A stretch of 64,000 nt of DNA from Fidelibacterota bacterium 408169. GTDB lineage: Bacteria; Fidelibacterota; Marinisomatia; Marinisomatales; TCS55. The position numbers and the translations under genes were made by a program. The notes under the pieces were generated by a model, which was given only the letters and a program-made list of their open reading frames with translations, did no database searches and was not told the origin of the DNA. Numbering within the stretch: the stretch's first letter is position 1; the number at the start of each line of letters is the position of its first letter. Shown here piece after piece: positions 1-9,253 of the stretch. The stretch spans positions 62,001-126,000 of the forward strand of contig NNSG01000004.1 in assembly GCA_002256485.1 (NCBI GenBank), read 5' to 3'.

Positions 1-26
1 TATTGGTTGTCATTGTCTTTAATCAT
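1..26 (-). CDS. start of a truncated CDS (MIKDNDNQ...), product unknown
   Basis: ATG at 26-24 overlaps the TGA stop of the M50 gene as ATGA and the frame stays open to the window edge; too short to identify. Confidence 0.3.
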
Positions 27-640
27 AACCCTGCAAAGAGGAATAAAAAGAAGTTAACAAAGGGGCTCATAACCATCCAAATCGGTGATATTTTGGTGAA
101 ATAACCTATCATGATCAAACCCAACAAAATTTGGGGGCCATACATTTGCAATTTATGCACTAACTCAGGGTTCTTACGCATCATGAGTCCGGAAAAAATT
201 TGTGAACCGTCCAGCGGTGGAATGGGAATCATATTGAACACAGCCAGCATTATATTAATTTGTGTAAATAAAATAAGCATCATGGTAATAGTACCGCCGA
301 AAATACCCGTTCTGATTATCGTTCCGCCTACAAACGCCAAAAGTAAATTTGCAGCTGGTCCCGCAAAAGCGATTTTCATCATATCTACCCGAGGATTGGA
401 AAGATAACGAGAGTCAACAGGAACGGGTTTGGCCCAACCAAATCCAACAAATAATATCATCAAAGATCCAAATGGATCCAAGTGAGCTATAGGATTTAAC
501 GTTAACCGTCCAGAATAGCGGGCTGTAGGATCACCGAGTTTATTGGCTACCCATGCATGGGAAAATTCGTGAAATACCAGAGCAAACAGCAACACCGGTA
601 ATAAAAGAATTAAAACTTCAATTGGGACTCTAAATAGCAT
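23..640 (-). CDS. site-2 protease family (M50) membrane metalloprotease
   Basis: HEFSH zinc motif in the first TM segment, NPIAHLDPFGSL and PPLDGSQIF motifs typical of M50 rhomboid-like S2P proteins. Confidence 0.9.
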   Translation of the reverse strand: MLFRVPIEVLILLLPVLLFALVFHEFSHAWVANKLGDPTARYSGRLTLNPIAHLDPFGSLMILFVGFGWAKPVPVDSRYLSNPRVDMMKIAFAGPAANLLLAFVGGTIIRTGIFGGTITMMLILFTQINIMLAVFNMIPIPPLDGSQIFSGLMMRKNPELVHKLQMYGPQILLGLIMIGYFTKISPIWMVMSPFVNFFLFLFAGL

Positions 641-643
641 AAT

Positions 644-1537
644 TCACCACCTCGGATGAAAGGTACGGTGTACCTCCTTTAAATGTTCTTTGTCTAAATG
701 GGTATAAATTTGTGTGGATGAAATATCCGCGTGGCCCAACATTTCCTGAACAGCTCGCAGGTCTGCCCCGCCTTCAAGCAAATGTGTCGCAAAGGAATGA
801 CGCATTGTGTGGGGACTGACTTTTTTTGTAATTCCTGCAGTTTGGCACCATTTTTTCAAAATATTGTAAACGGACATACGTGTTAGAGGTCTGCCATTGC
901 GGCTTAAGAAAACAATACCGTCCGTTTTTCGTTTGCGAGAAAGTGCAGGTCTCTCAAATTTTATATAATCATTTAATCTTTCCAACGCTCGTGGCCCCAT
1001 GGGTACAAGTCGTTCCTTATTCCCCTTTCCGTACACGCGGATCATTTCATTGTCCAACAGCATGCCTGTTAAGTTGAGATTACATGCTTCGGTAACACGC
1101 AATCCGGCTGAATACAATATTTCCAGTAATGCCAAATCTCTCAATGCCAACGCCGCGGATTCATCAACAGCGTCCAAAATATCATCCACTTCCTGAACGG
1201 TTAACACATCCGGCAGTTTGCGGGGTAGTTTAGGCGCTTCCATAAGTTGCGATGGATTATTTTCCACCCAATGTTCATCATTTAAATAGGAATGATAAGA
1301 ACGGATGGATGACAGAACACGGGAAATACTGGATGCTGACAAATGGATATCTGCCAATTCACGTATAAATCCGCGAATATGTTTTTGTTTAATACCCTTT
1401 ACACTATTCAAGCCTTTTGTTTCTAAATATGAAACATAATTTTTTAAATCACGCCTATAAGCATCAATCGTATTCAGTGCAAGATTGCGTTCCACGCGAA
1501 GCATGGTAATATAATCGTGGAGGTGAGTTTCCATCAA
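644..1537 (-). CDS. xerD: tyrosine recombinase XerC/XerD
   Basis: 297 aa; N-terminal SAM-like domain; C-terminal HTMRHSFATHLLEGGADLRAVQEMLGHADISSTQIYTH catalytic signature. Confidence 0.9.
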   Translation of the reverse strand: MMETHLHDYITMLRVERNLALNTIDAYRRDLKNYVSYLETKGLNSVKGIKQKHIRGFIRELADIHLSASSISRVLSSIRSYHSYLNDEHWVENNPSQLMEAPKLPRKLPDVLTVQEVDDILDAVDESAALALRDLALLEILYSAGLRVTEACNLNLTGMLLDNEMIRVYGKGNKERLVPMGPRALERLNDYIKFERPALSRKRKTDGIVFLSRNGRPLTRMSVYNILKKWCQTAGITKKVSPHTMRHSFATHLLEGGADLRAVQEMLGHADISSTQIYTHLDKEHLKEVHRTFHPRW

Positions 1538-2121
1538 TTACCTGTGACTGATTTTTCGACCATTTCACACAGAATATGTTCCGCAAGCAAATGACCTTCC
1601 TGGATACGTTGGGTATCATCACTGGGAATAGAAATAGTTACATCACTCAATTCTTTTAATACACCGCCTGTTTTACCGGTCAACACAATAACAGAAATTT
1701 CTTTTTCCCGACACGTTTCCACCGCTTTAATTACATTCTTCGAATTTCCGCTGGTGGATATGGCAACCAATACATCACCTTCGCTACCCAGACCTTCAAT
1801 CTGTCGTGAAAATATGGATTCATAATTCGTATCATTGGTCCAAGCAGTAATAAAAGATGTATCTGTAGTAAGAGCGATAGATTTAATTGCAGGACGATCA
1901 TGACTGCGCAGTCCGCCCATGAGTTCTGCCGCCATATGCTGGGCGTCAGCAGCACTGCCTCCGTTTCCGCACCATAAGATCATTTTCCCATTTAGGGTTG
2001 CAGCAACCATCATTACCGCTGCTTTTTCAATATCTTCCGCACAGGCAATAATCATTGTGTTTTTTACATCCGAACTTTCTCGGAGTTGATTAATAATTTC
2101 TTGACGATCAATCATCATCAA
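1534..2121 (-). CDS. gmhA: phosphoheptose isomerase, SIS domain
   Basis: GNGGSAADAQHMAAELMGG and STSGNSKNV motifs; 195 aa. Confidence 0.88.
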   Translation of the reverse strand: MMMIDRQEIINQLRESSDVKNTMIIACAEDIEKAAVMMVAATLNGKMILWCGNGGSAADAQHMAAELMGGLRSHDRPAIKSIALTTDTSFITAWTNDTNYESIFSRQIEGLGSEGDVLVAISTSGNSKNVIKAVETCREKEISVIVLTGKTGGVLKELSDVTISIPSDDTQRIQEGHLLAEHILCEMVEKSVTGN

Positions 2122-2870
2122 CCTCCATGAACTGCATCTGCAAACTTTTTCATTAAATTACTATCACCATTATCTTCTAATACGGTTCCGGTTACAATAA
2201 ACGATGCACCGGCTTCAACGCGTTCCTGTGCAGCTTTCGGTGTTTTAATTCCACCACCGACAATTAAAGGCACATTTGTTTCAGAAGCAATACTTCGTAT
2301 AATATCTGTTGAAATTGCTTCTATTGCTCCACTTCCTGCTTCCAAATAAATTAATTTTTTCCCCATGTATTCAGCGGCCAAGGCATGAGCTACGGCAATA
2401 TCCGGACGATTCATTGGCAACGGCTTTGTCCCGCTGATCACTTCCACGGTAGAATGGGCACCGCCGTCAAAGAGTAAATACCCAGTTGGAATCACTTCCA
2501 TTCCCATATCATTCACGATAGGTGCCGCCACAACCTGTTCACCAATGAGATATTGAGGATTACGTCCGGAAAGCAGGGACATAAATAACATGGCATCATA
2601 TTGGTTATTAATTTGGTTCACTCCTCCGGGGAAAAAGATGGTCGGAATTTCGGAATGCTTTTTTATTTGGGCGACACGGTCATGATGGTGGCTATCCATC
2701 ATGAGACTACCTCCTACAAACAATGCATCCACACCTGAATTATTCGCTGTTTCAACCTGATTGATCAGGGAGTCATCATTTTTCTTATCCGGATCAATTA
2801 GGACGATATAACCGGCGCCTTTTTTGGATTTTATATCTTGGAGGTATTGAAAGACTGAATCCATAATCAA
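2118..2870 (-). CDS. geranylgeranylglyceryl (or heptaprenylglyceryl) phosphate synthase family
   Basis: TIM-barrel with IDPDKK, FVGGS, FFPGGVNQ, YLEAGSGA, VGGGIKTPKAA, GASFIVTGTVLE motifs of the PcrB/GGGPS family. Confidence 0.9.
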   Translation of the reverse strand: MIMDSVFQYLQDIKSKKGAGYIVLIDPDKKNDDSLINQVETANNSGVDALFVGGSLMMDSHHHDRVAQIKKHSEIPTIFFPGGVNQINNQYDAMLFMSLLSGRNPQYLIGEQVVAAPIVNDMGMEVIPTGYLLFDGGAHSTVEVISGTKPLPMNRPDIAVAHALAAEYMGKKLIYLEAGSGAIEAISTDIIRSIASETNVPLIVGGGIKTPKAAQERVEAGASFIVTGTVLEDNGDSNLMKKFADAVHGG

Positions 2871-3244
2871 CCAATAATTTCTTTATATGATGTGAATGAA
2901 ATGAGGTCATCTTCTTCATCTGGACTAGACATTTTTATTTTCACAAGCCATCCATCGCCGTAAGGATCAGAATTCACTTTCGACGGGTCGGCATCCAATT
3001 CTTCATTGATTGCTGCAATTTCACCACTTAATGGTATAAATAAATCTGCGACAGTTTTCACTGCTTCAATTGTACCGAAAGGATCGCCTATATCAAAATT
3101 GTCTCCAACTTCCGGAAATTCAACAAACACAATATCACCTAATTCACTTTGGGCAAAATCAGTAATTCCAATTGTGGCTATACCTACTTCAAGGTTAACC
3201 CATTCATGGTCAGTGGTGTATTTTAAATTTGATGGAATATTCAT
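2867..3244 (-). CDS. gcvH: glycine cleavage system H protein
   Basis: YTTDHEWV start, FGTIEAVKTVADLFIPLSGEI lipoyl-lysine motif. Confidence 0.95.
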   Translation of the reverse strand: MNIPSNLKYTTDHEWVNLEVGIATIGITDFAQSELGDIVFVEFPEVGDNFDIGDPFGTIEAVKTVADLFIPLSGEIAAINEELDADPSKVNSDPYGDGWLVKIKMSSPDEEDDLISFTSYKEIIG

Positions 3245-3253
3245 TTTTTTCTC

Positions 3254-4612
3254 TTAATCTAACTGTTTTGGATTATATTCAAATGTTTCTAAAAAGCTTG
3301 TATCAAAATCCCCTACTCTGAAATTTTCATCTTTCATGATGGCTTGATGAAAAGGTATTGTCGTTTTTGGGCCTTCGATTATGGTTTCTTCCAAGGCACG
3401 CTGCATGCGGATAATCGCACGTTCACGATTACTGGCAAATACAATTAATTTACCAATCATTGAATCATAATGTGTTGGAATTTCGTAACCGGCATAAGCA
3501 TGGGAATCGACACGGACACCTTTTCCTCCCGGAAAATGTAAACTGGTAATTTTCCCTGGAAATGGCATGAAGTTATTAGACGGGTCTTCTGCATTAATCC
3601 GGCACTCAATAGAATGTCCACGCATTTTAAAATTTTGATAATTTTTAGGATATTCTTTTCCGCCATGCATTCGGATCTGCTGCTTTATTAAATCAACACC
3701 TGTAACCATTTCGGTAATGGTATGTTCAACTTGGATTCGTGTATTCATTTCCATAAAGTAATATTGGTTATTTTTGTCCAACAAGAATTCGATTGTACCC
3801 ACACCCACATAATTTACAGCTTTCGCTCCCCTGACAGCCAATTCCCCCATTTTTCGGCGAACATCGTCCGTTACTACAGGGGATGGAGATTCTTCAACTA
3901 GTTTTTGATGACGTCGCTGGATTGAACATTCCCGCTCACCTAAATGGATACAATTTCCGTGTTCATCCGCCAAAATTTGAACTTCAATATGCCGGGGATT
4001 TTCTACGAATTTTTCCATATACATATCGCCATTATTGAAGGCTTTTTTTGCTTCGTTACTGGCAGTTGTATACATTTTTTCCAGCTCTGATTCTTCACAA
4101 GCCAAACGCATTCCTTTTCCTCCACCTCCTGCAGATGCTTTCAGCATGACGGGATAGCCCATCTCTGTCGCTAAATTTTTTGCCTCATCCACACCAGTCA
4201 AAATGCCGTCACTCCCGGGAATCACCGGAACGCCGGCAGCTTTCATAGTTGCTTTCGCATTAGCTTTATCACCCATAGCTTCAATAATATCCCGTGATGG
4301 ACCTATAAAAGTAAATTCATTTTCGGCACAGATCCTGGAGAAATCAGCATTTTCTGCTAAAAATCCATACCCGGGATGGATAGCATCCGCATTGGTAATT
4401 TCGGCTGCCGCAAGGATACGTGGAATATTCAGATAGCTCTCAGTACTCGCAGGCGGGCCGATACACACAGCTTCATCTGCAAATTTTACATGGAGAGAAA
4501 ATTCATCTGCAGTAGAATAAACAGCCACTGTTTTAATACCCAATTCATGGCAGGCTCGGATGATGCGCAGAGCAATCTCACCGCGATTGGCAATCAGAAT
4601 TTTATTGAACAT
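3254..4612 (-). CDS. accC: acetyl-CoA carboxylase biotin carboxylase subunit
   Basis: [21 protein letters not shown] start, [15 protein letters not shown]-grasp loop, [14 protein letters not shown]. Confidence 0.96.
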   Translation of the reverse strand: MFNKILIANRGEIALRIIRACHELGIKTVAVYSTADEFSLHVKFADEAVCIGPPASTESYLNIPRILAAAEITNADAIHPGYGFLAENADFSRICAENEFTFIGPSRDIIEAMGDKANAKATMKAAGVPVIPGSDGILTGVDEAKNLATEMGYPVMLKASAGGGGKGMRLACEESELEKMYTTASNEAKKAFNNGDMYMEKFVENPRHIEVQILADEHGNCIHLGERECSIQRRHQKLVEESPSPVVTDDVRRKMGELAVRGAKAVNYVGVGTIEFLLDKNNQYYFMEMNTRIQVEHTITEMVTGVDLIKQQIRMHGGKEYPKNYQNFKMRGHSIECRINAEDPSNNFMPFPGKITSLHFPGGKGVRVDSHAYAGYEIPTHYDSMIGKLIVFASNRERAIIRMQRALEETIIEGPKTTIPFHQAIMKDENFRVGDFDTSFLETFEYNPKQLD

Positions 4613-4615
4613 GGA

Positions 4616-5080
4616 TTATCCGCTGGGATCAATAATAAATAAAGGCTGGTTGTATTCAACAGGATCTCCGTTTCCTACAAAAATTTTGCTCACAACTCCA
4701 CCCTCTTCCGCCTCAATTTCATTCATTATTTTCATGGCTTCGATAATGCATAATGTATCACCTTTATTCACTTTATCGCCTTTATTTACATATGCGTCAT
4801 CTTCGGGACTGGGTGAACTATAGAATGTACCGGGCATGGGTGAAAGAACTTCATTCCCTGCAACTTTTTCATCCTCAACGGGTGTTTCTGTTTCAATCGG
4901 AGAAGATTCAGTTGCAGAAACAGCCGCTGGTACAGAGTGTGCTTCTTGATCAGGTGAAAATGTAGAAACAGGAGCTGATTTCACAACACGGTATCGCTTT
5001 CCCAGAAATGTAACGTCAATTTCATTCACATCGCTGTGTTCTAATATATAAATAATTTCCTTAAGTTTATCCTGCCACAT
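4616..5080 (-). CDS. accB: biotin carboxyl carrier protein
   Basis: C-terminal biotinyl domain with [15 protein letters not shown]; located directly upstream of accC. Confidence 0.95.
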   Translation of the reverse strand: MWQDKLKEIIYILEHSDVNEIDVTFLGKRYRVVKSAPVSTFSPDQEAHSVPAAVSATESSPIETETPVEDEKVAGNEVLSPMPGTFYSSPSPEDDAYVNKGDKVNKGDTLCIIEAMKIMNEIEAEEGGVVSKIFVGNGDPVEYNQPLFIIDPSG

Positions 5081-5098
5081 AGTTTCCCCTAATGATTA

Positions 5099-5662
5099 TT
5101 ATTTCTTTGCTCTTTCAATATATTCACCGGTTCGTGTATCCAATCGCAAAACATCACCCACATCTATGAATAAGGGTACTTGTACATCAATGCCCGTTTC
5201 CAGCGTAGCGGGTTTTGTCGCCCCGGTAGCTGTATTACCTCTCATACCCGGTTCAGTATGGGTAACTTCCAAATTAACATGTGCCGGTAAACGCACATCG
5301 AGGGCTTCTTGTCCATCGAACAATAAATCAACATTTAAACCCGGTTTAAGAAATCCTTTTTGTGAACCGACAATTTCCTCATCAACATTAATTTGATCAT
5401 AGGTCTGGTTATCCATGAAAATAGACTGATTTCCATCTTCGTACAAGTATTGCATTTTTTTTGCTTCAACCTTGATAAATTGCAATTTTGCTCCAGAATT
5501 GAATGTTTCATCAATTATTTTACCGGTTTTAATATCTTTTAATTTTGTCCGGACAAATGCTGGTCCTTTCCCAGGTTTTACATGTAAAAATTCGATTACT
5601 TTCATTCGCTTATTTTTGTGCAGAATCACTGCACCATTTTTAATATTTGAAGTCGTAGCCAT
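5099..5662 (-). CDS. efp: elongation factor P
   Basis: 187 aa; HVKPGKGPAFVRTKLK lysine loop; C-terminal GDVLRLDTRTGEYIERA. Confidence 0.96.
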   Translation of the reverse strand: MATTSNIKNGAVILHKNKRMKVIEFLHVKPGKGPAFVRTKLKDIKTGKIIDETFNSGAKLQFIKVEAKKMQYLYEDGNQSIFMDNQTYDQINVDEEIVGSQKGFLKPGLNVDLLFDGQEALDVRLPAHVNLEVTHTEPGMRGNTATGATKPATLETGIDVQVPLFIDVGDVLRLDTRTGEYIERAKK

Positions 5663-5731
5663 TCGATTCCTTTGTAATAGAGCTTATAATTTACAGATTA
5701 GTAGAAGTATTCTCAAACGAGCATAAAGATA

Positions 5732-6661
5732 TTATGCACTCAGGGTTTCAACCCGTTTCCAATAAGGAATTGTAGAATGTATGAAGTCTTCAGCAGTGGT
5801 TAAATCTTGAGTATATATATTGTTTTCCGGCATCATTTTTGCATATTTGATTAAATCGGATCGCTCCAGCAATTCCAGCCACGCTTTCATTTCTTCGTCA
5901 GAAAATGGTAGAACATTATCCAATAATTTTATATCCTCTGTGGTCATTTCCAATGTTTTTAAATATAAACTATGTTCAACATATTCTCTCAAAATGTAGG
6001 ATATCTGCACATAGAATTCCTTGAGGTCGAGGTTATTATGTACTTTATTTCGTAAGCCCTTCAGTTTTTCTATGGCAATTTCATCTGGTTGGGGCTGGAT
6101 ATTTATTGGCGGTCCAATTAATTTTTCTCTTTTGTACTTTATGCTTAACCAAGCCATGATTGCCAATGTCAAAAACAAGGTAGTAAGAAGTAAAATTATT
6201 TTCCAATCCAGCGGACGTGAAACAGGCAGGGGATCTTTTACCGGTTTAATTGTGCCGGTAGACATAGGATCTGTTGATGAAACAATGACAATATCTATAG
6301 GATCTGTCTGGAGGGCCAGTTTTTCTGTTGAATCCGCATAGAGGAATACAACATCAATAGGCGGTATTACATAATTACCCGTATCCCAAAACACTATTTC
6401 TATCTTAAATGATTTACCTTCAACAAAAATTTGATTACGAACTTCCATTGCATCTGGTTTTTCAAAATCTTTAATTATAACGGGTAAATCACCGTTGCTG
6501 CTCGTATAAATAGAATAATGGATGATGTCACCAATCGTAGAAATTGTTGTATCGATTTCTGAAGTAATAGAAAGATTTTTCTGAACATCTTCCGTTGCAC
6601 AGCTTAATATGAAAAGAATGGTAATTGGAAGGAAACGCTTCAAATTAAATCCGCTTTTCAC
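5732..6661 (-). CDS. BatD/DUF4381-like lipoprotein or membrane protein of the MoxR-DUF58 cluster
   Basis: N-terminal lipobox-like FILSCA, one internal TM helix, position after moxR-DUF58. Confidence 0.55.
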   Translation of the reverse strand: MKSGFNLKRFLPITILFILSCATEDVQKNLSITSEIDTTISTIGDIIHYSIYTSSNGDLPVIIKDFEKPDAMEVRNQIFVEGKSFKIEIVFWDTGNYVIPPIDVVFLYADSTEKLALQTDPIDIVIVSSTDPMSTGTIKPVKDPLPVSRPLDWKIILLLTTLFLTLAIMAWLSIKYKREKLIGPPINIQPQPDEIAIEKLKGLRNKVHNNLDLKEFYVQISYILREYVEHSLYLKTLEMTTEDIKLLDNVLPFSDEEMKAWLELLERSDLIKYAKMMPENNIYTQDLTTAEDFIHSTIPYWKRVETLSA

Positions 6662-7520
6662 GCTTTTTAAAATAATTCATTAGCGGTTCCACAAAATCCT
6701 TATCCGTAGAAATGGGAATCAAATCAAAACCAATGCGATCACATTCTTTAGAAAATTTTTCACTCTGTTCTCGAATAGCTGATTCATACTGAGAGCGTTC
6801 CACACTTGATCCTGTATCGATCCAACTTGTCTCATCCGTTTCAGGATCATGGACTTTAACCAATCCAATATCTGGGATGGAGGATTCAAAGGGATCACTC
6901 ATTTTTAATCCTATTAAATCATGTTTTCGGTTGGCCATTTTTAAACTGGTCCAATATTTTTCATCCAGGAAATCTGAAAGCAAGAAAACAACACTCCGTC
7001 GTTTGGCTACGTTTAATAGAAATTCTAATGCTGTTTTTATAGATGTGCCTTTTCCATGGGGTTTGTGGTACAATAATTCCCGCACAACCCGAAGTACATG
7101 AGATCGCCCTTTTTTGGGTGCGATATATTGCTCCACCTCATCACTAAATAAAATTAACCCAACTTTGTCATTATTCTTAATAGCAGAAAATCCGAGTACT
7201 GCCGCAATTTCTGCTGCTATTTCGCTCTTAAACTGAGAGATGGAACCGAAATGTCCGGAACGGCTTACATCCACCAAAAGATATACAGTTAATTCACGTT
7301 CTTCCTCAAATATTTTTACGAATGGAGAACCTGATCGTGCTGTCACATTCCAGTCGATTAAACGTATATCATCTCCGGGTTGGTATTCTCGTACCTCCGA
7401 AAAAGTCATTCCCCTACCCTTAAATACAGAATGATATTCACCACCAAACAGATCGTTAACCAGACCTTTGGTCCGGATTTCAATTTGCCGGACTTTCTTG
7501 AGTATTTCTTTTGGAATCAT
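6645..7520 (-). CDS. DUF58 / vWA-like domain protein
   Basis: GRGMTFSEVREYQPGDDIRLIDWNVTAR signature of DUF58. Confidence 0.88.
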   Translation of the reverse strand: MIPKEILKKVRQIEIRTKGLVNDLFGGEYHSVFKGRGMTFSEVREYQPGDDIRLIDWNVTARSGSPFVKIFEEERELTVYLLVDVSRSGHFGSISQFKSEIAAEIAAVLGFSAIKNNDKVGLILFSDEVEQYIAPKKGRSHVLRVVRELLYHKPHGKGTSIKTALEFLLNVAKRRSVVFLLSDFLDEKYWTSLKMANRKHDLIGLKMSDPFESSIPDIGLVKVHDPETDETSWIDTGSSVERSQYESAIREQSEKFSKECDRIGFDLIPISTDKDFVEPLMNYFKKREKRI

Positions 7521-7528
7521 TTGGTGAA

Positions 7529-7624
7529 GGAATAAGGGAAAGGGAAAAAGTAAGAAGAAGGAAAAATGAAATGCTGATTATGTAACATTTTTACTTCTTC
7601 TTTATTACTTCTTCCTTTTCCTTA
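7529..7624. repeat. long imperfect inverted repeat (purine-rich left arm, pyrimidine-rich right arm) between moxR and the DUF58 gene
   Basis: left arm ggaataagggaaagggaaaaagtaagaagaaggaaaaatg; reverse complement of right arm aattaaggaaaaggaagaagtaataaagaagaagtaaaaatg. Confidence 0.55.
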
Positions 7625-7625
7625 A

Positions 7626-8621
7626 TTAGGGAATTTCAATGCTGTCAAATAAGCGCTGAAGTACGTCTTCTGGTGTTAATTCTTCCGCTTCTGCTTCATA
7701 TGTCAAAATAACTCGATGGCGTAGTACATCCCTTCCGACGTAACGTACGTCTTCCGGTGTAACATAACCTCGATGTTGCAGGAAAGCCCGAGCTTTTGCA
7801 GCTAAAATCAGGTTAATTGTAGCTCGTGGTGATGCCCCATATTCAATCAAATTTTCCATGTCTCCTAAATTATATTTACCAGGATCACGTGTAGCAAAAA
7901 CCAAGTCTAGAACATAATCTTCTACTTTTTCATCCACATAAATATCATTAATAACATTTTGTGCATTTAATATCTGTTCAGCATCTACAACAGATGTAAC
8001 AGAATCAAAAATGTGTGTCGAAGCCATTTTCTTCAATATAGCACGCTCTTCATCTTTATTAGGATAATCCACACGCAGTTTCAGCATAAACCGATCCACT
8101 TGCGCTTCCGGCAATGGATATGTCCCTTCCTGTTCAATAGGATTTTGAGTGGCCATAACAAGAAAAGGTGCTTCAAGTTTAAATGTTTTATCACCAATGG
8201 TTACTTGCCGTTCCTGCATAGCTTCAAGTAAGGCGCTTTGAACTTTTGCCGGGGAACGGTTGATTTCATCTGCGAGAATTACATTTGCAAAAATGGGGCC
8301 TTTTCTCGTTTCGAATGAACCATTTTTTTGGTTATAGATAAGTGTACCTATTAAATCTGCTGGAAGCATGTCCGGAGTAAATTGGATGCGCTGAAATTGT
8401 GTATTGATCAATTGCGCCAGTGTTTTTACGGTCAAAGTTTTAGCAAGACCGGGAACACCTTCCAATAAAATATGACCATTGGCTAGCAGTCCGATCAATA
8501 TGCGATTGATGAGGTCTTCCTGACCAACAATTACCTGTCCAAGGGACTTTTTTAAATCATCAACAAACGCAGACTCTCGGACAATACGTTCGTTGATCTC
8601 TGTTAAACTGAATTCAGACAT
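7626..8621 (-). CDS. MoxR-family AAA+ ATPase
   Basis: GHILLEGVPGLAKTL Walker A, ILADEINRSPAKVQSALLEAMQERQVTIG. Confidence 0.94.
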   Translation of the reverse strand: MSEFSLTEINERIVRESAFVDDLKKSLGQVIVGQEDLINRILIGLLANGHILLEGVPGLAKTLTVKTLAQLINTQFQRIQFTPDMLPADLIGTLIYNQKNGSFETRKGPIFANVILADEINRSPAKVQSALLEAMQERQVTIGDKTFKLEAPFLVMATQNPIEQEGTYPLPEAQVDRFMLKLRVDYPNKDEERAILKKMASTHIFDSVTSVVDAEQILNAQNVINDIYVDEKVEDYVLDLVFATRDPGKYNLGDMENLIEYGASPRATINLILAAKARAFLQHRGYVTPEDVRYVGRDVLRHRVILTYEAEAEELTPEDVLQRLFDSIEIP

Positions 8622-8649
8622 TATTTAAAATCTAAAAAAATAATCTAAA

Positions 8650-9141
8650 TCAATTATTTTGAAGAATGTCTTCCAGTCGAGGTGCACCATCTTCTAGACT
8701 TCTCAATTCTTGTTTTGCCGATTCAAGAAAATACTCTCCTACATCATCACTATGTTCATTTATAAATCGTTGAAATGCAGTGCGAGCTAAATCTTTTTTG
8801 TTAAGATTTTCCGCATATATATATCCAACCATGAATTGTGCATGGGCTACCTTTGAAGATCCTGAAAAATTATCGACCACTTTTTGATACGATAGAATGG
8901 CATTTTCAAAGTCTCGTAAATCGTTCATATAGATATCTCCCATAAGATATTGTGCCTGGGCTGCTAATGCATTATCCGGATAATGCTCAATCAATTTTTC
9001 AAGGTTTTCCAGGGATACCTTTATATTCTTAGCATTTCTTTCTACTTCAGCTGCATTAAAGTACTCATCAGCTGTCCTCGTTCCTTCACAACCGATCATT
9101 ATTAAACTAACTATAGAAAACCAAACGAATATGTGTTTCAT
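8650..9141 (-). CDS. tetratricopeptide-repeat lipoprotein (BamD/YbgF-like)
   Basis: lipobox-like SLIMIGC, TPR repeats (AQAQYLMGDIY, AHAQFMVGYIY). Confidence 0.7.
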   Translation of the reverse strand: MKHIFVWFSIVSLIMIGCEGTRTADEYFNAAEVERNAKNIKVSLENLEKLIEHYPDNALAAQAQYLMGDIYMNDLRDFENAILSYQKVVDNFSGSSKVAHAQFMVGYIYAENLNKKDLARTAFQRFINEHSDDVGEYFLESAKQELRSLEDGAPRLEDILQNN

Positions 9142-9253
9142 ATTTTGTGTTTACCTCAATTTTTGGACGCCGAATTTACACAATGGAATTAATACATCAA
9201 TGTTATTGATTCCAAATTAAACCCTTTATACATCCCAATTTATTTCAAGTTCC

